DNA of 64,000 nucleotides from Saccharomonospora viridis DSM 43017 (GTDB taxonomy: Bacteria; Actinomycetota; Actinomycetes; Mycobacteriales; Pseudonocardiaceae): positions 1,080,001 to 1,144,000 of the forward strand of contig NC_013159.1 of assembly GCF_000023865.1 (NCBI RefSeq), read 5' to 3'. Below, in pieces: positions 47,470 through 54,779 of the stretch (the first letter of the stretch is position 1; each line of letters opens with the position of its first letter). The notes under the pieces were generated by a model. It was not told the origin of the DNA, ran no database searches, and was given only the letters and a program-made list of their open reading frames with translations. Both the position numbers and the translations under genes were made by a program.

Positions 47470-47503
47470 ACCGACACAGTACCTGAATCTCGACCATGGT
47501 CGA
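47470..47503 (-). promoter_or_regulatory. soxR promoter with palindromic operator
   Basis: On the minus strand TTCGAC, a 17-nt spacer and TACTGT precede the soxR GTG by 6 nt (leaderless). TCGACCATGGTCGA at 47490-47503 is a perfect 14-bp palindrome overlapping the -35 region, a plausible autoregulatory site. Confidence 0.5.
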
Positions 47504-47794
47504 ACTAAGGCATGGCGACGTGTTGCGGACGGGATGCCGCCTGTCGTGGGGCGACGCGTTGTCCGGGGTGCCTTTGCGGCGGTGTCGAACACCTCGTCCC
47601 GACGATCCTTCGGTCATGGACCCGGACGAGGTCCGAGCCCGCACAAGCCGTGCCGAGAAGCTCGGCCACGCTCCTTTCGTCCACACGCGACCTTCCGGAA
47701 CCTGAGGACGGTGGGGGTCGCTCCGGTCGTCGGTGGTCGCCCGTGTGAGCCCGGTCGTCCACCCGGAGGGCGTGGCCGTGCCGGTCCGCGCTTT
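47504..47794. other. Intergenic region between soxR and the WXG cassette
   Basis: About 290 bp with frames open by GC bias only. A + strand frame from 47512 encodes a Cys-rich stretch but has no ribosome site. No hairpin terminator, RNA gene or repeat is evident. Confidence 0.5.
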
Positions 47795-48349
47795 TCAGAT
47801 GGCGTCCGTCAGGTCCCCGGCGAGGTCGCCGACCCGGGTGAGGGCGTCCTGCACCGTGAGCACGATGTCTCGGCAGGCCATGTTGACGACGTCGGCCGAT
47901 CCATCGGTTTCGCCGATGAGGACCAGCCGGCTGGCTTCGGCGGCACTTCCCGCGATGGCTACGGCCTCTTCGGCGACTTTGTTGGTGATGCCCTCGCCTG
48001 CCTCCGCCACGCGAAGGCAGGCGTTCGTGCCCTCGTGTGTTCTGGTCGCGGTGTCGTAGTAGGAGCGCTGGGTCCGGGAGGCCTGGTCGGAGAATCTGTC
48101 GTAGCTCTCCCCCTCCCAGCCACGGCTGATCTCTGTGAAGCCCGCATCGAAGGCGTGCGACGCTTCCGCCAGCGCTTTGGCGGACTGGGCGAGTGATTCG
48201 GCCTGTGCGACGACAGCCGGGGGATCGCAGTCCGCATGTTGCAACGCCTGCACCGGGTCGGGAGCGCCGATGGCGGCCGCGGCCTCGGCGAGCAGGACGA
48301 CTTCACCGGAATTGGCGGCCCGGTCCAGGCCGGGATGCTGAAAACCCAT
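47795..48349 (-). CDS. WXG100-superfamily-like protein, 184 residues
   Basis: A helical protein with an ESX-type helix-turn-helix in the middle: SHAFDAGFTEISRGWEGESY places WEG at residues 78-80, flanked by amphipathic helices (AESLAQSAKALAEA and SDQASRTQRSYYDTAT). It has no signal peptide or membrane segment. The ATG has an AGGGAGA site. It is the last gene of a three-gene set with a 114-residue WXG-like protein (21 bp upstream) and a YbaB-like protein, a common orphan type VII secretion-associated cassette in Pseudonocardiaceae. Probably exported or an effector partner; no ESX machinery gene is nearby. Confidence 0.7.
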   Translation of the reverse strand: MGFQHPGLDRAANSGEVVLLAEAAAAIGAPDPVQALQHADCDPPAVVAQAESLAQSAKALAEASHAFDAGFTEISRGWEGESYDRFSDQASRTQRSYYDTATRTHEGTNACLRVAEAGEGITNKVAEEAVAIAGSAAEASRLVLIGETDGSADVVNMACRDIVLTVQDALTRVGDLAGDLTDAI

Positions 48350-48370
48350 GGTTTCTCCCTGTTCTGATCC

Positions 48371-48715
48371 TCAGTCGTCCTGCGAGAGCCTGCCGTCCAT
48401 GTCCTTTCCGAGTTCACCGATGGCGCCGTCGGCCTCCTCGTCGCTTCCCTGGTAGCTGTCGGCCGCCTCGCGGACCTTGCTGGCCAACACGGCGCTTTCC
48501 TCGCTGAGTTCCCCCATCTCCAGAGCCCGAGCCTCGACCAATCTCCGCCAGGCGTCGGCGACCGACCGTGCCTCGCCGGAGGGGCCGAAGGCCTCGGATG
48601 GGCCGAGAGCTTCCCGGGCTTTCCGGGAAGCCTGCTCGGCGGTGGCCGCCGCCTGGTCCAGCTGTCTGGCCCCCTGGTGCAGGAGCCCGGGTTCCACGGT
48701 GAACGGTGTTGACAT
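48371..48715 (-). CDS. ESX/WXG100-like secretion substrate, 114 residues
   Basis: A 114-residue all-helical protein: FTVEPGLLHQGARQLDQAAATAEQA begins like an EsxA/EspC-type helix, and the C-terminal half ends with Y88-Q-G-S-D92, matching the type VII export motif YxxxD. The turn position is occupied by FGPSGEARSVADAW rather than a strict WxG. The ATG is preceded by GGGGGAGGATGAC. It lies between the YbaB-like gene and the 184-residue WXG-like gene; the two ESX-like products may form a heterodimer. Confidence 0.72.
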   Translation of the reverse strand: MSTPFTVEPGLLHQGARQLDQAAATAEQASRKAREALGPSEAFGPSGEARSVADAWRRLVEARALEMGELSEESAVLASKVREAADSYQGSDEEADGAIGELGKDMDGRLSQDD

Positions 48716-48724
48716 GTCATCCTC

Positions 48725-48762
48725 CCCCCAGTGAGATGTCGATCCCCCAGTGAGATGTCGAT
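48725..48762. repeat. 19-bp perfect tandem duplication
   Basis: Two adjacent identical 19-bp units (48725-48743, 48744-48762) containing AGTGAGATGTCGAT lie just upstream of the 114-residue WXG-like gene. The duplication doubles the sequence before its ribosome site and looks recent. Confidence 0.9.
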
Positions 48763-48780
48763 TTCGGTTGTGGCGACCCG

Positions 48781-49065
48781 TTAGGACAGTGCCTCAGCCT
48801 GTGTCTGCGCGGCACGCGCGGCTTGGAGCATCGCCTCGGCGAGGTCGGTGAGGTTCGTGCGGGCCGCCAGGTCGGCGTTGATCGCCACCTCCTGCACCCG
48901 TCCCCGCGCGTCGACGACGACCTCGACGAGCCCCCAGTCGTCCTGTGCCTTGATGCGACGTTCGGAATTCTGTCTGTTTTGTCTGCGTTGGGCGAGAAGG
49001 CGACGGTCCACGCGCTCCGACTGCGCCAACAGGTCGTCGAGTGACGGCAGTTTCTTCTCGCTCAT
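48781..49065 (-). CDS. YbaB/EbfC-family protein
   Basis: A 94-residue protein with the YbaB/EbfC pattern: an N-terminal helix (PSLDDLLAQSERVDRRLLAQ), a beta hairpin (WGLVEVVVDARGRVQEVAI) and a C-terminal helix (LTDLAEAMLQAARAAQTQA). YbaB proteins bind DNA as dimers, but the branch found beside WXG100 genes in Actinobacteria resembles EspB/EspG-partner accessory proteins and may act in type VII secretion or its regulation. The ATG at 49065 follows GGAGAGGA. It is the first gene of the cassette. Confidence 0.75.
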   Translation of the reverse strand: MSEKKLPSLDDLLAQSERVDRRLLAQRRQNRQNSERRIKAQDDWGLVEVVVDARGRVQEVAINADLAARTNLTDLAEAMLQAARAAQTQAEALS

Positions 49066-49396
49066 TCCTCTCCGACGGCGCTCGGTTACGCATGGTTCCC
49101 ATGGACCGAGGGAAGTCTCGTGGAACGAGTGGGTAGTCTCCGGCGTCCGAGGGCTATGGCATGGGTGAGGGCGCGGGCGGAGGAACTGGCACATCGAGCG
49201 GAGCCGCCGTCGGCGAACGTGTTGGGCAGACATCAGCCGCGGTGGGTGCGTGCCGGAGGCGCACGGACCGCCGCCGGGAGGTCGGGTCGTCCGGACGCGG
49301 CGTCGTCCGAACGGTCCAAGGCCGCGAGGACGGTGAGGACATCGAGTACGGAACGTCGTCCGTCGGGTGGTGATCGTCCCACCCGCGCGGGAAGCC
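49066..49396. other. Intergenic region upstream of the WXG cassette
   Basis: About 330 bp between the divergent YbaB-like and dehydratase genes. Open frames exist on both strands but are Arg/Pro/Ser-rich with no family resemblance. No RNA gene or repeat is seen. It should hold the cassette promoter, but no clear -10/-35 pair was found. Confidence 0.5.
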
Positions 49397-49422
49397 GCCT
49401 CACTCGGTGAACCGAGTGAGGC
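49397..49422. promoter_or_regulatory. 26-bp palindrome upstream of the dehydratase gene
   Basis: GCCTCACTCGGT-GA-ACCGAGTGAGGC has perfect 12-bp arms around a 2-bp centre, too tight for an RNA hairpin loop without fraying, so it looks like a dimeric repressor or activator site. It ends at the first base of the CATACT -10. Confidence 0.65.
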
Positions 49423-49434
49423 ATACTCGGCGAA
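49422..49434 (+). promoter_or_regulatory. Leaderless-type -10 element of the dehydratase gene
   Basis: CATACT at 49422-49427 is followed by 7 nt and the ATG at 49435. The palindrome just upstream occupies the -35 region. Confidence 0.45.
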
Positions 49435-50427
49435 ATGGAGCTGGTGACCCTCGACGACGTCCGTGCCGCCGGTGCTCGTATCGCCTCGGTCGTGGTGCGG
49501 ACCCCGCTGCTGCCGTGTCCGTGGGTGAAGACCGGTCGCGATCGTTCGGCCGATGATCGGGGGTTGTGGCTCAAACCCGAGAATCTCCAACCCATCGGTG
49601 CTTTCAAGATCCGAGGTGCGCACAACGCGATCGCACGACTCGACGAGCAGGCCCGGGCGCGTGGGGTCGTGGCCTACTCCAGCGGTAACCACGCCCAAGC
49701 CGTCGCCCACGCGGCGGCCGCCGCGGGGATCACCGCGCACATCGTGATGCCGGCCTCTACGCCTCGGGTCAAGGTCGAGAACACGCGGTCCCACGGGGCC
49801 GAAGTCGTCCTGGTCGGCGACGACGAGCGTGAGGCGGTGGCGTACGAGATCGTCTCCGAACGCGGCGCGGTGTTGGTGCCGCCGTTCGACCACCCCGACG
49901 TCATCGCGGGACAGGGCACCATCGGCCTGGAGATCGTCGAGGACCTTCCCGAGGTCGACGTGGTGTTGGTGCCCGTCAGCGGCGGTGGACTCGCCTCAGG
50001 GGTCGCCACGGCCGTCACCGCGCTGCGTCCGAACGCCAAGGTGATCGGCGTCGAACCCGAACTGGCCTCCGACGCGAAGGAGAGCCTACGTGCGGGTAAG
50101 CGCGTGGACTGGCCGGTCGCGGACCGCTTCCGCACCATCGCCGACGGGCTGCGTTCCCAGCCGTCCGAACTCACGTTCGCCCATCTGCGGCGGCGGTTGC
50201 ACGACATCGTCACGGTCACCGAGGACGAGATCCGCTCGGCGGTGGCGACACTGGCTCGGAAGGCCAGGCTCGTCGCCGAACCCAGTGGGGCGGTGGCGAC
50301 GGCGGCCTACCTGTTCCACGGCGACGAACTCCCCGTCGGACGCACGGTGGCGGTGGTCTCCGGGGGTAACATCGACCCCGCGCTGCTGGCCGACGTGCTG
50401 GCCACCCCGGCCGGCGAGGAGGACTGA
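49435..50427 (+). CDS. Threonine/serine dehydratase-like PLP enzyme
   Basis: A 330-residue fold-type II PLP enzyme. The Schiff-base lysine is in IGAFKIRGAHNA (about K61), followed by SSGNHAQAVAHAA (PLP/asparagine loop), VSGGGLASGVA (phosphate glycine loop) and the C-terminal AVVSGGNIDP. There is no C-terminal ACT domain, so it is of the catabolic/racemase-like type (TdcB or serine racemase branch) rather than isoleucine-inhibited IlvA. It may deaminate threonine or serine, or act on hydroxyaspartate. The expression is probably governed by the palindrome at 49397. The next gene starts 4 bp after its stop. Confidence 0.9.
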   Translation: MELVTLDDVRAAGARIASVVVRTPLLPCPWVKTGRDRSADDRGLWLKPENLQPIGAFKIRGAHNAIARLDEQARARGVVAYSSGNHAQAVAHAAAAAGITAHIVMPASTPRVKVENTRSHGAEVVLVGDDEREAVAYEIVSERGAVLVPPFDHPDVIAGQGTIGLEIVEDLPEVDVVLVPVSGGGLASGVATAVTALRPNAKVIGVEPELASDAKESLRAGKRVDWPVADRFRTIADGLRSQPSELTFAHLRRRLHDIVTVTEDEIRSAVATLARKARLVAEPSGAVATAAYLFHGDELPVGRTVAVVSGGNIDPALLADVLATPAGEED

Positions 50428-50431
50428 GCCG

Positions 50432-50848
50432 ATGACCGAGCCGATGGTGTTCGGTGCCGAACACGTACGGCAGTACGAAAAAAGTGACGGTGAGCTCGGT
50501 TACCTCCGACACGGCGCGCCGATCCTCATCCTGACCACCACCGGTCGGAAGACGGGACGACCCCGTAAGGTGGCCTTGATCTTCCAAGAACACGAGGGGT
50601 GTTACGTCGTGGTCGCGTCCAACGGGGGCGCCGCCGACCACCCCGACTGGTACAAGAACCTCCGCGTCGACCCGGAGGTCCGGGTGCAGGTGAAGGCGGA
50701 CCGGTTCGCCGCGCGTGCCAGAACGGCCACGGGTGAGGAGCGGGAGAGGTTGTGGCGGATCATGGCGGCCGTATTCCCCACGTACGACGAATACCGGCGG
50801 AGGACCGAACGGGAGATCCCGGTCGTGGTCCTGGAGCCGAAGCGCTGA
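50432..50848 (+). CDS. F420-dependent nitroreductase/quinone reductase family protein
   Basis: A 138-residue protein of the Ddn/DUF385 split-barrel family: TTGRKTGRPRKVALIF (phosphate-binding loop for F420), YVVVASNGGAADHPDWYKNL and VRVQVKADRF are its hallmarks. Members use deazaflavin F420H2 to reduce quinones or nitro compounds, often at the membrane. The ATG at 50432 lies 4 bp after the dehydratase stop, with GGAGGA upstream; ATG 50444 is an alternative. It is likely co-transcribed with the dehydratase, although a metabolic link is not obvious. Confidence 0.9.
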   Translation: MTEPMVFGAEHVRQYEKSDGELGYLRHGAPILILTTTGRKTGRPRKVALIFQEHEGCYVVVASNGGAADHPDWYKNLRVDPEVRVQVKADRFAARARTATGEERERLWRIMAAVFPTYDEYRRRTEREIPVVVLEPKR

Positions 50849-50901
50849 GTCCGAGGCGGCCGCGGCCGAACCCGGCCGGGTGGCGTCGAGAGTGTCCGTG
50901 G

Positions 50902-51612
50902 GTGGTCATCCGACGCTTTCCCCGCCGGGGTCGAGGGTTCTGGTTCGGCCTGGCCATCGAGGTGCTCGCGCCGTTGTTGGCGGTGACGACGCGGTGGCGG
51001 ATCGAGGGGGGCCGACACCTTCCTCGGCGGGGTGGGGTGCTCGTGGCGAGTAACCACCTGTCGTTCGCCGATCCCCTGGCGGTGACTTTGTTCACTCTCG
51101 CGGCGGGACGGGTGCCGCGTTTCTTCGCCAAGGCGGAGCTGTGGGACATGCCCGTGGTGAAGTGGGTGATGGCCTCCGGCGGACACATCCCGGTGCAACG
51201 GGGCAAGGCCAGCGCCTTGGACGCCTACCGGGACGGTGTGACGTCCGTGCGCGCGGGGGAGTGTGTGGTGGTGTTCCCCGAGGGCGGGTTCACCGAACGG
51301 CCCGACGGCTGGCCGAGCAAGGGCAAGACCGGACTGGCCCGTATGGCCCTGACCACGGGCGTTCCCGTCGTGCCTTTGGCATGCTGGGGAACACAGGAGC
51401 TGTTGCCGGTGGGGAGCTGGTTTCCCAGGGCGCACCGTCGTCCGGTGTTGCATCTGGTGGCGGGCCCACCCGTCGACCTGTCGGACCTGGTTTGCGAGCG
51501 ACCGAGCGCGAGTCAGCTTCGGGAGGCCACGGACCGGATCATGGATGCCCTCACGGGACTGCTGTCGCACATCCGTGGCCAGGACCCACCGGCCGAGACC
51601 GGGAAGGCATAA
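50902..51612 (+). CDS. 1-acyl-sn-glycerol-3-phosphate acyltransferase (PlsC family)
   Basis: A 236-residue acyltransferase acting at the membrane in phospholipid synthesis. The catalytic HX4D motif is in [12 protein letters not shown], and [14 protein letters not shown] is the glycerol-phosphate motif III. A short hydrophobic stretch near the N-terminus ([16 protein letters not shown]) would anchor it. The GTG at 50902 is chosen; there is no strong ribosome site and the frame is open further upstream into the reductase gene. The lpd gene follows 8 bp later but has its own -10. Confidence 0.9.
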   Translation: MVIRRFPRRGRGFWFGLAIEVLAPLLAVTTRWRIEGGRHLPRRGGVLVASNHLSFADPLAVTLFTLAAGRVPRFFAKAELWDMPVVKWVMASGGHIPVQRGKASALDAYRDGVTSVRAGECVVVFPEGGFTERPDGWPSKGKTGLARMALTTGVPVVPLACWGTQELLPVGSWFPRAHRRPVLHLVAGPPVDLSDLVCERPSASQLREATDRIMDALTGLLSHIRGQDPPAETGKA

Positions 51613-51620
51613 TCGCGGCC
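51608..51620 (+). promoter_or_regulatory. Leaderless-type -10 element of the second lpd
   Basis: CATAAT at 51608-51613 overlaps the stop codon of the acyltransferase and lies 7 nt before the ATG at 51621. It would give lpd its own leaderless transcript. Confidence 0.5.
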
Positions 51621-53018
51621 ATGAGCGAACACTTCGACGTTGTGGTGCTGGGTGCGGGCCCCGGTGGATACACCGCCGCGGTTCGTGCGGCCCAGCTCGG
51701 GTACGACACCGCCGTCATCGAGGAACGCTACTGGGGCGGGGTGTGCCTCAACGTCGGGTGTATTCCGTCGAAGGCGTTGCTGCGCAACGCCGAACTCGCC
51801 CACCTGTTCACCCGCGAGGCGCGTACGTTCGGCATCCACGTCGACGGTGAGGTGACGTTCGACTACGGTGCCGCCTACCAGCGCAGTCGTAAGGTCGCCG
51901 ACGGCCGGGTCAAGGGCATCCACTATCTGATGAAGAAGAACGCGATCACCGAGTTCCACGGTCGCGGTACCTTCACCAGTGATTCCTCGATCGACGTCGC
52001 CACGGCCGACGGCGTGGAGACGGTGACGTTCGACCACTGCATCATCGCGGCGGGCGCGTCGCCGAGACTGCTTCCGGGGACGTCCATCAGTGACCGGGTT
52101 GTCACCTACGAGCAGCAGATCCTGTCCTCCGAGTTGCCGGAGAGCATCGTCATCTGCGGCGCGGGGGCCATCGGGGTCGAGTTCGCCTACATCCTCCACA
52201 ACTACGGCGTCAAGGTCACCATCGTCGAATTCATGGACCGCATGGTGCCCGCCGAGGACGAGGAGGTGTCGGCCGAACTGGCCCGGCGCTATCGCCGACT
52301 CGGCATCGACGTACTCACGTCCACGAAGGTGGAGTCCATCGACGAGTCGGGTGAGCAGGTCCGCGTCACCGTGTCCAGGGAGGGCGAGCAGCAAGTCCTC
52401 GAGGCCGACAAGGTGTTGCAGGCTATGGGCTTCGTCCCCAACGTGAAGGGCTACGGCCTGGAGAACACCGGTGTCGCGCTCACCGAGCGTGGCGCGATCG
52501 CGGTGGACGGCCGCTGTCGTACGAACGTGCCGCACATCTTCGCCATCGGCGACGTGACGGCCAAGCTCATGCTCGCCCACGCCGCCGAGGCGATGGGCAT
52601 GGTCGCCGCCGAGACCATCGCGGGCGTGGAGACCATGGAACTGGACTACCGCATGATCCCGCGGGCGACGTACTGCCAGCCGCAGGTGGCGAGTTTCGGT
52701 CTCACCGAGGAACAGGCCAGGGCCGAGGGCTACGACGTGCAGGTGTCGAAGTTCCCGTTCACGGCCAACGGCAAGGCGCACGGTCTGGCCGATCCGGTGG
52801 GCTTCGTCAAGATCATCAGTGATGCCAAGTACGGCGAACTGTTGGGCGGCCATCTCATCGGCCCCGACGTCACCGAACTGCTGCCGGAACTCACGCTGGC
52901 GCAGCAATGGGATCTCACCGTGCACGAGGTGGCCCGCAACGTGCACGCTCACCCCACCCTCGGCGAGGCGGTCAAGGAAGCCATCCACGGCCTGGCCGGA
53001 CACATGATCAATATGTGA
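51621..53018 (+). CDS. lpdC: Dihydrolipoyl dehydrogenase paralogue (LpdC-type)
   Basis: A 465-residue E3 flavoenzyme. GAGPGG (11-16) binds FAD; the redox cysteines are C42 and C47 in [11 protein letters not shown], the canonical motif, unlike the variant in the first lpd. The NAD motif GAGAIGVEF lies near residue 180, and His444/Glu449 in HAHPTLGEA complete the catalytic dyad. It closely follows the plan of M. tuberculosis LpdC (Rv0462), which serves PDH and peroxynitrite reductase. No E1 or E2 gene is nearby, so whether it or the protein at 619 is the main E3 is open. Confidence 0.94.
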   Translation: MSEHFDVVVLGAGPGGYTAAVRAAQLGYDTAVIEERYWGGVCLNVGCIPSKALLRNAELAHLFTREARTFGIHVDGEVTFDYGAAYQRSRKVADGRVKGIHYLMKKNAITEFHGRGTFTSDSSIDVATADGVETVTFDHCIIAAGASPRLLPGTSISDRVVTYEQQILSSELPESIVICGAGAIGVEFAYILHNYGVKVTIVEFMDRMVPAEDEEVSAELARRYRRLGIDVLTSTKVESIDESGEQVRVTVSREGEQQVLEADKVLQAMGFVPNVKGYGLENTGVALTERGAIAVDGRCRTNVPHIFAIGDVTAKLMLAHAAEAMGMVAAETIAGVETMELDYRMIPRATYCQPQVASFGLTEEQARAEGYDVQVSKFPFTANGKAHGLADPVGFVKIISDAKYGELLGGHLIGPDVTELLPELTLAQQWDLTVHEVARNVHAHPTLGEAVKEAIHGLAGHMINM

Positions 53019-53172
53019 GCGTCGACCGCTCATCGCCTGTCCGTGCTGCGGTGTGGGGCCGGTCGTGCAGGCCGGTCCCGACCGGGCGGAGCAACATCAC
53101 CGTCCGAACGGGGTAGTCGCCGTCGCATGCGGGTGGGTAAAGATCACTACTGATCACGTGGTCTTCGTCCCC

Positions 53173-53186
53173 TAAGGTTTGCTTTT
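53173..53186 (+). promoter_or_regulatory. Leaderless-type -10 element of the glycosyltransferase
   Basis: TAAGGT at 53173-53178 is followed by 8 nt (T-rich) and the ATG at 53187. No ribosome site is present. Confidence 0.45.
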
Positions 53187-54665
53187 ATGGCCGTCCCGCA
53201 ATTCGCCCGGCTCCCCGTGTTTCTTATCGCCGGTGCCGCGATGGCGGTGCTCGTGGCTTTCGGTAATCGGTACGGCTACCACGGCGACGAGTTGTACTTC
53301 ATCGCCGCGGGGAGACACCTCGCGTGGGGATATGCGGACCAGCCTCCGCTGTTGCCGCTGTTGGCGTTGCTGATGGACAGCCTGTTCCCCGACTCCGTCC
53401 TGGGATTCCGATTGCCCGCGGTGCTGTTCACCGGGGCGGGCATCGTCGTCGCGGGATTGACGGCACGGGAGTTGGGCGGTGGGACCCGGGCTCAGGTCAT
53501 GACGGCGGGGGCGTACGCGTGCTCGCCGTTTCTGCTGGCCGGCGCGGGACACATCCTCGCCACGCACATGGTGGACGCGTTCTTGTGGACGGTCATCGTG
53601 TGGCTGGTGGTGCGCTGGGTCCGGATTCGCGACGACCGCGTGTTGTTGGCCGCGGCGCTCGTGACCGCATTGGACTTGCAGGTCAAGTTCCTCATCCCGG
53701 TCTTCTGGCTGATGGTCGTGCTCTCGGCGCTGGTGTTCGGGCCGAGGGAGCTCGTACGCAGACCGCTGTTGTGGCTCGGGGGCGCGATCGCCGTGGCGGC
53801 GTGCGTGCCCACTCTGCTCTGGCAGGCGGACAACGGCTGGCCGCAGCTGGAGATGAACCGCATCGTGGCCGATGAGGTGTCGTACGCGGGCGGACGGTTG
53901 ACCTTCCTGCCGATGGCGTTGGAACAGGCCGGGTACGGCGTGGGTGCGGTGCTGTTCGTGCTCGGGGTGTGGTGGTTGCTGCGCTCGCCGAGGCTGCGGG
54001 AGTACCGGTTCTTGGGGCTCACGGTGCTCGGCGTGACGTTGTTGTTCTGGCTGAGTTCCGGGCGACCGTACTACGTCGGGGGGATGTTCGCGCTCTGCTT
54101 CGCGGTGGCGGCCGTGGAACTCGATCGCCTGCTCACGGCGCGCTGGTGGCGGCCCGCCGTCGTGTCGGCGTACCTGGTGTCGGCGTTGGTGGCGATCAGC
54201 TGGCTGCCGATCAAGCCGATCTCGGCCTACGCGGGCCAGCCGTACGACCCGATGAACATGGAGTTGGAGGAGTTCGGCTGGCCCCAGGTGGCCGCCAGTG
54301 TCGCGGCGGTGTATCACGCGCTGCCGGAGGAACGTCAGGCCGACACCACGATCGTCACGGAGACGTACTGGCAGGCGGCGGCCATCGAGAAGTTCGAGCC
54401 CGACCTGCCCGAGGCCCACAGCGGCAGTCGGGGTTACTGGTATTTCGGCGTTCCCCCTGAGGACGCGTCGTCGACGCTGTTCGTGGGCGGTACGCGCGAA
54501 CGTCTCGAACAGTACTTCGACCGAGTGAAACGCGTCGGCACCGTGGATAACGGACACGAGGTCAACAACGGCAGCCAGGGTGCTCCGATCTGGTTATGCG
54601 AGGGTCGGATCGCGCCATGGGACGAGCTTTGGTTCACGTTCCGTCACATGACTTTCACCTGGTGA
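53187..54665 (+). CDS. GT39/ArnT-like membrane glycosyltransferase
   Basis: A 492-residue polytopic protein with about ten to twelve membrane helices. The first external loop has YHGDELYFIAAGRHLAWGY, where the Asp-Glu pair is the catalytic acidic site of GT-C enzymes of the PMT/ArnT (GT39/GT83) type, followed by DQPPLLPLLALL. A soluble C-terminal domain (about 365-492) lies outside the membrane. Such enzymes transfer a mannosyl or other sugar from a polyprenyl phosphate to protein or envelope acceptors. The ATG start is supported by TAAGGT 8 nt upstream. It stands as a single gene. Confidence 0.87.
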   Translation: MAVPQFARLPVFLIAGAAMAVLVAFGNRYGYHGDELYFIAAGRHLAWGYADQPPLLPLLALLMDSLFPDSVLGFRLPAVLFTGAGIVVAGLTARELGGGTRAQVMTAGAYACSPFLLAGAGHILATHMVDAFLWTVIVWLVVRWVRIRDDRVLLAAALVTALDLQVKFLIPVFWLMVVLSALVFGPRELVRRPLLWLGGAIAVAACVPTLLWQADNGWPQLEMNRIVADEVSYAGGRLTFLPMALEQAGYGVGAVLFVLGVWWLLRSPRLREYRFLGLTVLGVTLLFWLSSGRPYYVGGMFALCFAVAAVELDRLLTARWWRPAVVSAYLVSALVAISWLPIKPISAYAGQPYDPMNMELEEFGWPQVAASVAAVYHALPEERQADTTIVTETYWQAAAIEKFEPDLPEAHSGSRGYWYFGVPPEDASSTLFVGGTRERLEQYFDRVKRVGTVDNGHEVNNGSQGAPIWLCEGRIAPWDELWFTFRHMTFTW

Positions 54666-54675
54666 CCGTCTGGCC

Positions 54676-54694
54676 ACGTCAGGTTTCGTGACGT
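54676..54694. promoter_or_regulatory. Inverted repeat upstream of the sugar operon promoter
   Basis: ACGTCA-7 nt-TGACGT, a perfect 6-bp inverted repeat, ends 27 bp before the -35 box at 54722. It is a candidate regulator site for the operon. Confidence 0.35.
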
Positions 54695-54721
54695 AGACGT
54701 TGAGGTGGCGGAAGTTCCGTC

Positions 54722-54750
54722 TTGACGATTGGCGATCACGGCCCTACTTT
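54722..54750 (+). promoter_or_regulatory. SigA-type promoter of the sugar uptake operon
   Basis: TTGACG (54722-54727), a 17-nt spacer and TACTTT (54745-54750) form the best housekeeping promoter in the window. The predicted start near 54757 leaves a leader of about 23 nt before the GTG at 54780. Confidence 0.75.
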
Positions 54751-54779
54751 TGCATGCCAGAGAAGAAAGTGGGGCTGAT

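Noticed and set aside
47512-47748. Cys-rich + strand frame downstream of soxR
   Set aside because: No properly spaced ribosome site or -10 element, and after the first 25 residues the sequence is random-looking Arg/Ser/Pro.
49120-49410. Arg-rich + strand frame between the YbaB-like and dehydratase genes
   Set aside because: Composition typical of non-coding high-GC frames, no start signal, and it runs into the palindrome of the dehydratase promoter.
54729-54779. TTG at 54729 as start of the ABC ATPase
   Set aside because: It lies between the -35 and -10 boxes of the operon promoter, so it cannot be on the transcript.
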